From: Chordibacter forsetii
Lineage (GTDB): Bacteria > Verrucomicrobiota > Verrucomicrobiia > Opitutales > Seribacteraceae
Reading direction: 5' to 3'
Length of the DNA: 36,812 nt
Assembly (NCBI RefSeq): GCF_964187505.1
Contig: NZ_CAXLML010000075.1
Coordinates: 1 to 36,812 of the forward strand
Below are positions 7,944 through 15,734 of the stretch, in pieces. A model generated the notes under the pieces. It made no database searches. It saw only the letters and a list, made by a program, of their open reading frames with translations, and was not told where the DNA came from. A program made the position numbers and the translations under genes. The first letter of the stretch is position 1. Each line of letters begins with the position of its first letter.

Positions 7944-9029
7944 TTACAACTCGTCGTCTGCAACCTCAGAAAGAGCTGAAGACTTTTGGTACTCGGTTAC
8001 CCGGCCTTCAAAGAAATTTTGTTCCTTTTTGACGTCCATCATTTCGGCGAGCCAAGGAAACGGGTTTTCCAAGCCAGGGTGGAGGACTTCAAGCCCTACT
8101 CCATTGAGTCGACGGTCTGCAATGTAATCAATGTAGGTACAAAATTCATCGGCACTTAATCCCACGGAATTAACAGGCAAACAATCCCGGATAAATTCTT
8201 TTTCCAGAACCACAGCCTCTTTCATCACCTCGACTAATTCCTCGCGGAATTCAGGCGTCCAAATATCCGGGTTTTCATCGATAAGCACACGGAAAAGGTT
8301 ACGGAACAATTCAATATGGTTGGACTCGTCACGAAGGGTGTAACGGAACATCTGCCCGATACCTGGAAATTTATTCTGGCGTGCAAGGCTTAAGACCATA
8401 CCAAACAATCCGTAAAATTGGGTTCCTTCCATACACTGCCCAAACATGAAGATATTTTTGGCGAACTCCTGCTTGTTCTCTGTGATAGTAAGGTCGAGAT
8501 CACGACGCATATTTTTAGAAATGCGGGTAACAAACTCGTTCTTCTGACGAATGGTTTCGATTTGTTCAAACATCGCCTCACACTCGTGCGGGTTGATGCC
8601 CAATGAACTAATCATGTAGAGCAGGCTGTCCGCATGAATATTTTCTTCCTGAGCATGGCGGCCTAATACGAGCTTGAGTTCGGGAGCAGTAACCAGTTCG
8701 CGAACAACATGCTGGATGTTGTCACCCACAATGCCTTCAGCTGCAGAGAAGTAACCAATTCCCATCATGATGATCCACCTTTCACCATCCGATAACTCAG
8801 CGGGATTTTTCCATTGCTCAAGGTCTTTTTGCATTGGAATATCTTCCGGTTCCCAGTGGTTGGACTTCATCTTGCGATAGAGATCGTAAGCCCACTGGTA
8901 TTTGAGTGGTAACAAATTGAAAGTCATGGTGTCACGCCCGTTAATCACCATTTTTTCCTGAAATGCCTGTACCGCTTTTTCTTCGTTTAAAACGAAGGTT
9001 TTTCCGCCAATTTCGTATTTTTTTTCCAT
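7944..9029 (-). CDS. nrdB: Ribonucleotide reductase small subunit with Leu at the tyrosyl-radical position (class Ic-like R2)
   Basis: NrdB is the ferritin-like metal subunit that generates the radical initiating equivalent for NrdA. The six dimetal ligands can be placed: Glu98 (AAEGIVGDN), Glu129 and His132 (EENIHAD), Glu201 (CMEGTQFYG), Glu235 and His238 (RDESNHIEL). The residue four after His132, which is the stable radical Tyr122 in E. coli and Phe127 in Chlamydia trachomatis, is Leu136 here. Tyr138 and Tyr230 align with chlamydial Tyr129 and Tyr222, and the first ligand is Glu as in the chlamydial enzyme instead of the usual Asp. The alignment needs no gaps between Glu98 and Tyr138. The length (361) and acidic C-terminus (VADDEL) are normal. 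A Mn/Fe cofactor is inferred, not shown. Confidence 0.95.
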   Translation of the reverse strand: MEKKYEIGGKTFVLNEEKAVQAFQEKMVINGRDTMTFNLLPLKYQWAYDLYRKMKSNHWEPEDIPMQKDLEQWKNPAELSDGERWIIMMGIGYFSAAEGIVGDNIQHVVRELVTAPELKLVLGRHAQEENIHADSLLYMISSLGINPHECEAMFEQIETIRQKNEFVTRISKNMRRDLDLTITENKQEFAKNIFMFGQCMEGTQFYGLFGMVLSLARQNKFPGIGQMFRYTLRDESNHIELFRNLFRVLIDENPDIWTPEFREELVEVMKEAVVLEKEFIRDCLPVNSVGLSADEFCTYIDYIADRRLNGVGLEVLHPGLENPFPWLAEMMDVKKEQNFFEGRVTEYQKSSALSEVADDEL

Positions 9030-9208
9030 AATGTATATTTCCCCTTCTTTACCTGTTAAAATTCATGCTGATACCACCGACTGAGAAACTGAATTGCTTT
9101 TCCGGGGCTTGGAAAAAGAGACTCTTCGACGACTTTCCCGATAGTGAGGATAGCCCGGGAAAAAGAAAAGAAAAAAATTAGCTTTGTTGATTTTTTTTTG
9201 ATCTCTGC

Positions 9209-9224
9209 CCCCTGTATGTAGTGT
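9209..9224. promoter_or_regulatory. NrdR box-like operator 1
   Basis: CCCCTGTATGTAGTGT matches the NrdR-box consensus ACACWATATATWGTGT well in the right half (TWGTGT is exact) and partly in the left half. It lies 180 bp upstream of the nrdB start. NrdR is a Zn-ribbon/ATP-cone repressor of ribonucleotide reductase operons and normally binds two such boxes. Confidence 0.75.
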
Positions 9225-9240
9225 TTAAGTTCCAAAATAC

Positions 9241-9256
9241 CCCCTGTATCTAGTGT
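9241..9256. promoter_or_regulatory. NrdR box-like operator 2
   Basis: CCCCTGTATCTAGTGT differs from operator 1 at one base and starts exactly 32 bp after it. That is about three helical turns, the usual spacing of paired NrdR boxes. The tandem copy and its place ahead of nrdB-nrdA make NrdR control likely. The nrdR gene is not in this window. Confidence 0.75.
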
Positions 9257-9549
9257 TGTTAATAAGTTTCATCTTGTTTTATCAGGATAGCAACTCTTTC
9301 TTGCAACTCCCTTAGAAAAAGAGAAATAAAGACAAAAACGAGAAACTTTCCAAGCCCAAGTTGTACAAACTTATTCGCCATGGATTAAGAATTTGTTCAC
9401 AATTTGATCAAAAGCAAATTTCTGTCACCAGGAGCACATATTTTGTACCTTTTTCGTGGTTAATTTAATTCTTTCCCAAGATGAGCGACCCTTCGCTAAT
9501 CAAAATAAAAACCGAATGCTTTACCCAAGGGCGGAAAAATTGAGAAAGT

Positions 9550-10800
9550 TCACCAAAGATCTTGCCAGCTTTGACTACTCTTTGATTTTTGAGCGTGCTG
9601 ATGAAAGGAAAGAATGGATGCGATCAAATAAATCGACCCAGTAATTAGTACAAAAGAATTTGGACTGAGTTGTTGGTGCAATTGGGGAATATCTTTCTCT
9701 TGGGCAAGTTTTACCATACCGGGAAAATTTTTAATCTTTTTTTGCAAAACCTGATGGGTACATGCCCGGGGTTGGTCAATCTCAAAGAGAGTGACTTTTT
9801 GAACATATTGGAGTAAAGGAGATAGTACATCCTCAGCCCGTTCCTCCCCACAGGCAGCAAACCAAACCTCAGCATGACTTGGCAAACGCTCCCAAAGTTC
9901 AAGACTGGCATCTGCACCTTCGCCATTATGGCAGGCATCGACAATAAGAGTCGGGGCCTTCGATATCTTTTGCCACCGCCCTGGGAATGTTACATTTTGC
10001 AGCGCCTTTTCAATAATAGGTTGATCCACCGGAAAGGTAGAGCTGAGCAATTGCACCGTTTTTTGAGCAAGGGCGGCATTTCGGCGCTGGAATGATCCTG
10101 CCAAGTTAGTTTGGGGAAGCCTGCCTCCTGTTTCCTCGTCGAGTAAATGGATTGGAGAATTTAGCTTAGCTGCTCTTTCGATAACCACTTCGCGGGCCGC
10201 CTGCTTGAGCCACCCGACAACCACGGGTTTACCGGTTTTAATGATACCCGCTTTTTCGGAAGCAATTTGTTCAAGTTTATCTCCAAGCATTTCGCAATGG
10301 TCATACCCCACGGTGGTAATCACAGAAATTAGAGGGTCGAGCACATTTGTAGAATCGAGCCGCCCACCGAGTCCAGTCTCAATAATGGCGAGATCAACTT
10401 TTTGTTTTTTGAATTCGAGAAAAGCAATCGCAGTCATTAATTCAAAAAAAGTCGGACGCATTTCGGGGTCTTTTTCTTTCATCGTTTTAAAAATGGGCAT
10501 CAATTGATCGGTCCATTCCTCAATTTGACGAAAAGATAAAAGTTTGCCGTTTACCCTTATGCGTTCTCCTAGCTCGATAAGATGTGGGGAGGTGAACAAT
10601 CCCACCTTATACCCATGAGCACGGTAAATGGAATCGAGCATGGTGCAGACAGAACCCTTCCCATTGGTACCTGCCAAGTGAATTGAAGGAAAAGAAAACT
10701 GGGGATTTTGCAATTTCTTGCAAAACTCCTGCATCCGTTCGATTCCAAACTTCGAACCTTGGTTACGCAAGGAGTACAAAAACTCCAGGGTTTGATTCAT
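9550..10800 (-). CDS. folC: Bifunctional folylpolyglutamate synthase/dihydrofolate synthase FolC
   Basis: FolC adds glutamate to dihydropteroate and to tetrahydrofolates using ATP. The Mur-ligase-type P-loop HLAGTNGKGSVCTML, the TSPHLIELGERIRVNG segment, the ETGLGGRLDSTN motif (magnesium/substrate loop) and VTTVGYDHCEMLG are all present, followed by the C-terminal domain with FPGRWQ and DACHNGEGA. I chose the ATG at 10798-10800, giving 416 residues. The frame is open upstream to 10962, but that extension would overlap accD by about 110 bases and has no similarity to the family. FolC directly follows accD on the same strand, a common bacterial arrangement. Confidence 0.95.
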   Translation of the reverse strand: MNQTLEFLYSLRNQGSKFGIERMQEFCKKLQNPQFSFPSIHLAGTNGKGSVCTMLDSIYRAHGYKVGLFTSPHLIELGERIRVNGKLLSFRQIEEWTDQLMPIFKTMKEKDPEMRPTFFELMTAIAFLEFKKQKVDLAIIETGLGGRLDSTNVLDPLISVITTVGYDHCEMLGDKLEQIASEKAGIIKTGKPVVVGWLKQAAREVVIERAAKLNSPIHLLDEETGGRLPQTNLAGSFQRRNAALAQKTVQLLSSTFPVDQPIIEKALQNVTFPGRWQKISKAPTLIVDACHNGEGADASLELWERLPSHAEVWFAACGEERAEDVLSPLLQYVQKVTLFEIDQPRACTHQVLQKKIKNFPGMVKLAQEKDIPQLHQQLSPNSFVLITGSIYLIASILSFHQHAQKSKSSQSWQDLW

Positions 10801-10852
10801 AGAACAGTCAGGAATTATCGGTGCTGATACTCCACCCTGAAAAAGGGGGGAA

Positions 10853-11809
10853 TCAAGCTTTACGGGCAGGTTTTCTTTTGGCTGGAGGCTTTTTGACTGC
10901 GGCCACTTTCTTTTTGGGAGCAGTTCTTTTCCTGGGGGGGGTGGATTTGGGAGCCTTAGCATTTATTGGCCCTGCTAAATAGCCCATCAGGTTGATCAAA
11001 CGATCCCGCAGATCGTGGCGGGTTACAATTTGATCAATTAATCCATGCTCCAATAAAAACTCAGATGTCTGAAAGCCTTCGGGAAGATCTGCACGCGTGG
11101 TCTCCTTAATTACCCGGCGACCAGCAAACCCAATCAAAGCCTCGGGTTCGGCAATAATTACATCGCCCAAGGATGCGTAGCTGGCCATCACTCCTGCCAT
11201 AGTTGGGTTAGTCAGAACAGAAAAGAAAGGAATGCGAGCCTTGGCAAGTTTGGCAAGTGCGGCACTAGTCTTGGCCATTTGCATTAAACTGAGTATGCCC
11301 TCATACATACGGGCTCCACCGGATGCCGAGACCACAATCACTGGTGCCTTATTATCGAGGCCACGCTCGATTGCACGGGTAATCTTTTCCCCTACCACAG
11401 ATCCCATACTGCCTCCAAGAAAACGAAAATCCATCACAGCCAAGCTGACCATTCGTCCGTCCATTTTCCCCATGCCCGCAATAACTGCGTCTTCAAGTTT
11501 GGTCTTTTCCCGGTTTTGTTCGAGTTTATCCTGGTAGGACGCCAAGCCCTTAAAATTGAGGGGATCTCCTGATCGCATCTTGGCATCGAACTCTTTAAAG
11601 GTTCCCGAATCGAGTAACGATTGAATACGCTCCGGGGCTGGCAGAGGGAAATGATATCCACTACTCGGAACAACCATGAGGTTTTTCTGGAGTTCTTTTG
11701 CGTAAACCATCTCGCCGGAAACTGGACACTTGGTCCACAATCCTTTGGCCACCCCTTCTCGGGATTTAATGTTTACCTTGGAATACTTGGGCTTGCTGAA
11801 AAAAGACAT
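10853..11809 (-). CDS. accD: Acetyl-CoA carboxylase carboxyltransferase subunit beta, degenerate zinc ribbon
   Basis: AccD with AccA transfers carboxyl from biotin to acetyl-CoA, the first step of fatty acid synthesis. The crotonase-fold core is well conserved (VVSASGGARMYEGILSLMQM, then TNPTMAGVMASYASLGDVI and EALIGFAGRRVI). The N-terminal zinc ribbon is not. In E. coli it has Cys27, 30, 46 and 49; the equivalent residues here are Cys28, Ser31, Val47 and Ser50, so only one of four ligands remains, although surrounding residues (GLWTKCP, KELQKNL) align without gaps. From about residue 285 there is a lysine/proline/alanine-rich basic tail of about 33 residues. Length is 318. It is flanked by a ComF-family gene (16 bp upstream) and folC. 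Confidence 0.95.
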   Translation of the reverse strand: MSFFSKPKYSKVNIKSREGVAKGLWTKCPVSGEMVYAKELQKNLMVVPSSGYHFPLPAPERIQSLLDSGTFKEFDAKMRSGDPLNFKGLASYQDKLEQNREKTKLEDAVIAGMGKMDGRMVSLAVMDFRFLGGSMGSVVGEKITRAIERGLDNKAPVIVVSASGGARMYEGILSLMQMAKTSAALAKLAKARIPFFSVLTNPTMAGVMASYASLGDVIIAEPEALIGFAGRRVIKETTRADLPEGFQTSEFLLEHGLIDQIVTRHDLRDRLINLMGYLAGPINAKAPKSTPPRKRTAPKKKVAAVKKPPAKRKPARKA

Positions 11810-11824
11810 ATTCGGAAGTTTGGG

Positions 11825-12559
11825 TTATCCATGTCCTAGTGTCGCTACCTCCACCTGTCCGAACCCACTATCGATGAGCGCTTGTGCGCAAGCATCGAGC
11901 GTGGCCCCGGTGGTGTAGACATCGTCCACGAGAACCGCTCTATGGAAACCATCCAAACAAGTTCCTTGCTTGAGGGCAAAGGCATTTTTCATGTTCTTTT
12001 GTCGCTGTTCGCGATCGAGCTTGGTTTGACTGGGCGTGTGGCGGGTTCGAATAAGGCAATCATAGACAACCGTGCTTATCCCTGCTTCCTTGGCAAGAGC
12101 TTTAGCGATCCAAAGGCTTTGGTTGTAGGTGCGCTTATTTAATTTTTTACGGTGTAAAGGTACGGGAATAAGAACCGTTCCGGTGATAAAATCCAAAAAA
12201 CCCGGAGCCCGTTCCAGAAAAAAAGAAATATCCTCAAGTACGCGTTTGTTCCCCTGATATTTGATTTCATGAATTATGGATCGACCAGCCGGGTTGAGAT
12301 GAAACAGGGAACGACCACCCTGAAAAAGTGGTGTTCGTTCACGGCAGTTTTTACAGGTCAGACCGGCATATTCCATCCCATCCATACCCACTCCACAAAA
12401 TTTACAGCGGGCACCCCGGATCCAGGCGACCTCATCAAGGCAGGAAAGACAGGCAAAGGAAACATCGTCCAGGTAAGCGGCTCGTTTACAAATCGGACAA
12501 TCGCCGGGGAAAAATAAATCGATCAAGGCACGCTTCCAGCCAATCCAATCGATATCCAC
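11825..12559 (-). CDS. ComF family phosphoribosyltransferase-like protein
   Basis: The 244-residue protein has an N-terminal double zinc-finger region (CPICKR, CLSCLDE, CKFCG, CKNC) and a C-terminal type I phosphoribosyltransferase domain with the PRPP loop VLVDDVYTTGATLDACAQAL. This is the ComF/GntX layout. ComF is needed for DNA uptake in naturally competent bacteria, where it acts in the cytoplasm with the ComFA helicase, but the family is widespread in non-competent species and no other competence gene is here. The start codon lies 2 bp after the truA stop, so it belongs to the truA-ruvX transcription unit. Confidence 0.92.
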   Translation of the reverse strand: MDIDWIGWKRALIDLFFPGDCPICKRAAYLDDVSFACLSCLDEVAWIRGARCKFCGVGMDGMEYAGLTCKNCRERTPLFQGGRSLFHLNPAGRSIIHEIKYQGNKRVLEDISFFLERAPGFLDFITGTVLIPVPLHRKKLNKRTYNQSLWIAKALAKEAGISTVVYDCLIRTRHTPSQTKLDREQRQKNMKNAFALKQGTCLDGFHRAVLVDDVYTTGATLDACAQALIDSGFGQVEVATLGHG

Positions 12560-12561
12560 AA

Positions 12562-13347
12562 CTACTTGCTTCTGGCCAACTTGGGCAACCGATAAAAGAC
12601 TTTTTCCATACTTAATCCTCTGGCAGGTGCACTGACAACCCGGCCGGTCCGCTTTGAACTCAGTAAAATCTCCGAGATCTCGGAGGGTTCCATTCTGCCC
12701 AGCCCAACATCGATCATTGCCCCCGTCATACTGCGTACCATTTTATAAAGGTATCCCTTGGCCTCCGTTATAAAGTGTAATTCCCCCCCTTGCACCCGCC
12801 ATTCCGAGCGCCACAATTTCCTCACAGTGGGTTCCTTTTCTCCGTGACCACGGTTGGCAGCAAAGGCAGCAAAGTCATGAGTGCCCAAGAAGAAGCTTGC
12901 GGCTTCTTTCATCCGGTCGAGCTGTAAAGTTCGCCCCTTCATCGAATGGACAAATCGGTCCTTTTCTGGCATGGCCCATCCTGGACATATCCGGTAACGA
13001 TAGCGTTTTCCCTGGGCAGAGATGTGGGCATGAAAACGATCGGGAACTGCCGTTACCATCCGTGGACTTATTCCCACTGGCAGGCGAACCCGCAAGGCCT
13101 GAAGGAGTGAATCTTCGGGATGTTTCCAGGATGCATCAAAATGAAAGACCTGTCCGGCAGCATGGACTCCAGCATCGGTCCGCCCCGCGCCAATCGTACG
13201 AATTGTGCAGCCAAAGATTTCTGCCAATGCCTCATCAATTTTGTCCTGTACGGCCTTGCGGTTTGGCTGCTTTTGCCAGCCATTAAACTCGGTACCATCA
13301 TAGGCACATAAACACCGCCAGCGAGTTGGCTTGATCGCTTCTTTCAC
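12562..13347 (-). CDS. truA: tRNA pseudouridine(38-40) synthase TruA
   Basis: TruA isomerises uridines 38-40 in the tRNA anticodon arm. The catalytic aspartate is in AGRTDAGVHAAGQV. Other family motifs are YDGTEFNGWQKQPN near the N-terminus, RYRYRI, HDFAAFA and FLYKMVR-like YLYKMVRSMTG. The 261-residue length is normal. The start overlaps the ruvX stop by four bases (ATGA), indicating translational coupling. Confidence 0.96.
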   Translation of the reverse strand: MKEAIKPTRWRCLCAYDGTEFNGWQKQPNRKAVQDKIDEALAEIFGCTIRTIGAGRTDAGVHAAGQVFHFDASWKHPEDSLLQALRVRLPVGISPRMVTAVPDRFHAHISAQGKRYRYRICPGWAMPEKDRFVHSMKGRTLQLDRMKEAASFFLGTHDFAAFAANRGHGEKEPTVRKLWRSEWRVQGGELHFITEAKGYLYKMVRSMTGAMIDVGLGRMEPSEISEILLSSKRTGRVVSAPARGLSMEKVFYRLPKLARSK

Positions 13348-13751
13348 TTATTTAAAAAATCGTTCAAGATTAAACAGGCAGCGGCACAATCCACCCTCCC
13401 GCTCTTATCCGCACCTTTGGCCAAATATTTCCCGCCTATAGTTTCGCGGGCAGCAGCGCTGGTCAACCGCTCGTCAGTACGATGCACCGGCAAGCCAAAA
13501 TGTTTTTCTAACTCCTTAATAAAGCGGTCGACCTCCTGGGCTCGTTTGCCCACAGTTCCGTCCATATGCACCGGGTAACCCACCACCAATTCAGTGATCG
13601 AACGAAGCTCCACCTCCTTGGATAATTCCTCCCAGCAACCCTTGAATTCAACCCCTGGCACAGCCCTGGCTGGTAAAGGGATTAATAAATCATCTGCCCA
13701 GGCGAGTCCAATTCGTTTGGTTCCGTAATCAATCCCCAGGTAGTTGGGCAT
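13344..13751 (-). CDS. ruvX: Putative pre-16S rRNA nuclease / Holliday junction resolvase-like RuvX (YqgF)
   Basis: The 135-residue RNase H-fold protein has the first catalytic Asp in GIDYGTKRIGLA, the central acidic motif DERLTSAAA and the C-terminal Asp in DCAAACLILNDFL. YqgF matures the 5' end of 16S rRNA in E. coli; a resolvase role has been suggested in other species. The length fits the family. It sits 16 bp after the nucleotidyltransferase gene and overlaps truA by four bases. Confidence 0.94.
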   Translation of the reverse strand: MPNYLGIDYGTKRIGLAWADDLLIPLPARAVPGVEFKGCWEELSKEVELRSITELVVGYPVHMDGTVGKRAQEVDRFIKELEKHFGLPVHRTDERLTSAAARETIGGKYLAKGADKSGRVDCAAACLILNDFLNK

Positions 13752-13767
13752 ACCGTGCTATGATAGC

Positions 13768-14850
13768 TTAGGCGAGGTCGGGTTTTTGCCGGCAAACCTC
13801 TTGGGCCATTGCCTTGACCTCCTGAGCACAATCTTTGTGACAAACTAGGGTAGCATCTCCTGACTGTACCACGATCAAATCTTTTACCCCGAGCAAAGAG
13901 ATGGTATGTCCGGGTTCAGCATAACTGAGGTTTCCGCTTGCGTCCAAGGCTACACCAGCACCTTTAAAAACATTACCCTGTTCATCGGCTGGATAGTGCC
14001 GGGCAATGGCGGGCCACTCTCCGACATCATCCCAATCAAAAGCGGATTCCAACATGACTACTCCTTCGGCTTTCTCCATGACTGCAAAATCAATGGAGAT
14101 TTTCTTAAGCGTTGGATAGACCTTATCCATTGCTTGTCCGATCGATCCAGAATCCCTCCAGCTAGCAGATAAATCTTCCAACCCAGCACTAAGTTCTGGT
14201 GCATGCTTGGAGATGGCTGAGAGAATGACCTGAGGTCGCCAGACAAACATGCCCGCATTCCAAAAATACCCGCCATCCTTGAGGTATTGCTCCGCCTTCT
14301 CCAGGTTAGGTTTTTCCACAAATCGCTCGACCTGATGAACCGGACGGTCACTTGCAGTTTCGAGATTTCCTCCCTGTTTTAAATATCCGTATCCGGTGGA
14401 AGGGAAATCGGGACTTATCCCGATGGTCACCAAAAAGTCCTGACTCTCCGCTGCCTCAAAAGCACCGGCTAAGACTTTGCGAAATCCATCGCCATCAGCA
14501 ATCACATGATCCGCGGGCAGGAGGGCAAAGGCAGCTCCCGGGTCAGAACTCTCGACAAGCAATGCGGCCAACCCGACCGCAGCAGCGGTATCCCGCCCTT
14601 GGGGTTCTCCAATAACCCGTTCAGGGAGGAGCCCTGGACAGCTTTCAAGCACCGCATCCCGTTGCTCAGCGTTGGTAATAACAAATACCTGTTCTGGCGG
14701 GACCAGCCCGCTCAAACGATCAACCGTCTGGGCAAGCATCGGAGAATCTCCCACGATGGGTAATAAATGTTTAGGCTTTCTTAAACGGCTTTGTGGCCAA
14801 AATCTTTCACCCCGGCCACCGGCCATAATAACAACATATCGTTTTTTCAT
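13768..14850 (-). CDS. manC: Mannose-1-phosphate guanylyltransferase
   Basis: This enzyme makes GDP-mannose from mannose-1-phosphate and GTP, feeding O-antigen, capsule or other mannosyl glycans. The nucleotidyltransferase signature MAGGRGERFWPQSRLRKPKHLLPI starts at residue 9. The GDP-mannose pyrophosphorylase motifs LLPADHVI, FVEKP and FWNAGMFVWRP follow, then DWDDVGEWPA. At 360 residues it is the single-domain form, without the phosphomannose isomerase domain of the longer ManC/AlgA proteins. It lies downstream of the ABC exporter, acyltransferase and barrel genes, which fits a cell-envelope theme. Confidence 0.93.
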   Translation of the reverse strand: MKKRYVVIMAGGRGERFWPQSRLRKPKHLLPIVGDSPMLAQTVDRLSGLVPPEQVFVITNAEQRDAVLESCPGLLPERVIGEPQGRDTAAAVGLAALLVESSDPGAAFALLPADHVIADGDGFRKVLAGAFEAAESQDFLVTIGISPDFPSTGYGYLKQGGNLETASDRPVHQVERFVEKPNLEKAEQYLKDGGYFWNAGMFVWRPQVILSAISKHAPELSAGLEDLSASWRDSGSIGQAMDKVYPTLKKISIDFAVMEKAEGVVMLESAFDWDDVGEWPAIARHYPADEQGNVFKGAGVALDASGNLSYAEPGHTISLLGVKDLIVVQSGDATLVCHKDCAQEVKAMAQEVCRQKPDLA

Positions 14851-14936
14851 TCTTCAATCTACCCATGCGACTGGATGGTGGGAAGGCGAGTAAATTCCTA
14901 CCTCTTTCAGATGACAACGAAGAAAAATTGATCCGA

Positions 14937-15734
14937 TCACTCGCCCGATTGCAGAAGTAATCCACGATTCCTTGCTGAGCGAAAAGCGAGGCAAAATACA
15001 CCCAATCCAAGAATAAAATAAATTCCATTTAAGAAAAAAGCTTTCCAAAGAAGGTCGGGTTTCCATTCGTCGTGCAAAATCAAGGCCCGCATACCCTCAA
15101 ACACATAGGTGGTCGAGAGGTATTGGGCAATGGTCTGCATCCAACCAGGAAGAGTTTCGAGGGGGTAATAAATACAGGAAAAAGGGGCGAGAAGAAAAGG
15201 AAGCATCCAAGTTAGGCTTTCTGCACCCAATCCGTAGCGTAGTAAGATACCGGTGACCGCCTGTGAAATCGCCCATCCGGTAAAAACAAGATTGAGAAAG
15301 AATCCGAGCAAGGGAAGACCAAGTTCAAAGACTGAGACTCCAAAAAAGGGAATAGCCAGCAGAGCGGCAGGCACCATCCCAATCAGCGTACGAATCATAC
15401 TTACAGTGGCGAGAGAAAGAATAAGTTCCCAGGGTCGCAGGGGACTGACAAATAAATTGGCCAAGTTCCGGGACCACATTTCTTCAAGGAATGAAAGAGT
15501 GTAACTAATGTGGGAACGAAAGAGCGAGTCCCAGACCAATACCGCAGAAATAAGAATTCCTCCCGCAGTCAACTCCGGACTGGAATTGGAAAAATGAACC
15601 GAGGTGAAGCCCCAGATAATCATCTGTACAGTTGGCCAGTATGCAATTTCCAAAAGCCGTGGCCAGGAGGATCGGAGTAGAAAAAAGTAACGCAGTAAGA
15701 GTGCAGAAATTCGACCAATGGTTGAAGAGTTCAT
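14937..15734 (-). CDS. ABC-2 type transporter permease
   Basis: The 265-residue protein is hydrophobic with about six membrane segments, starting near residue 30 and ending near 250. The late segment APFSCIYYPLETLPGWMQ is the conserved ABC-2 permease hairpin before the last helices (usual form 'SG.fyPl..lP.w'). Its ATG overlaps the stop of the ATPase gene by four bases. Substrate cannot be read from sequence; ABC-2 exporters move glycans, lipids, drugs or peptides, and its neighbours hint at an envelope component. Confidence 0.88.
   Translation of the reverse strand: MNSSTIGRISALLLRYFFLLRSSWPRLLEIAYWPTVQMIIWGFTSVHFSNSSPELTAGGILISAVLVWDSLFRSHISYTLSFLEEMWSRNLANLFVSPLRPWELILSLATVSMIRTLIGMVPAALLAIPFFGVSVFELGLPLLGFFLNLVFTGWAISQAVTGILLRYGLGAESLTWMLPFLLAPFSCIYYPLETLPGWMQTIAQYLSTTYVFEGMRALILHDEWKPDLLWKAFFLNGIYFILGLGVFCLAFRSARNRGLLLQSGE

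Larger units (their letters stand above)
9030..9549. other. 520-bp intergenic region upstream of nrdB
   Basis: It contains the nrdB promoter region with the two NrdR-like boxes and several A/T homopolymer runs around 9165-9200. A purine-rich Shine-Dalgarno-like stretch lies about 10-15 bases before the nrdB ATG. The part from about 9260 to 9549 also covers the 3' flank of folC; I see no clear terminator hairpin, RNA gene or convincing ORF there. Confidence 0.6.

Noticed and set aside
9456..9644. Forward 62-codon ORF starting at GTG
   Set aside because: It overlaps the 3' end of folC by 95 bases on the opposite strand, starts at GTG without a ribosome-binding site, and has no recognisable features. 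Most likely chance.
10801..10962. N-terminal extension of the FolC frame
   Set aside because: It would overlap accD by about 110 bases and its proline/lysine-rich translation is the shadow of the AccD basic tail coding region.
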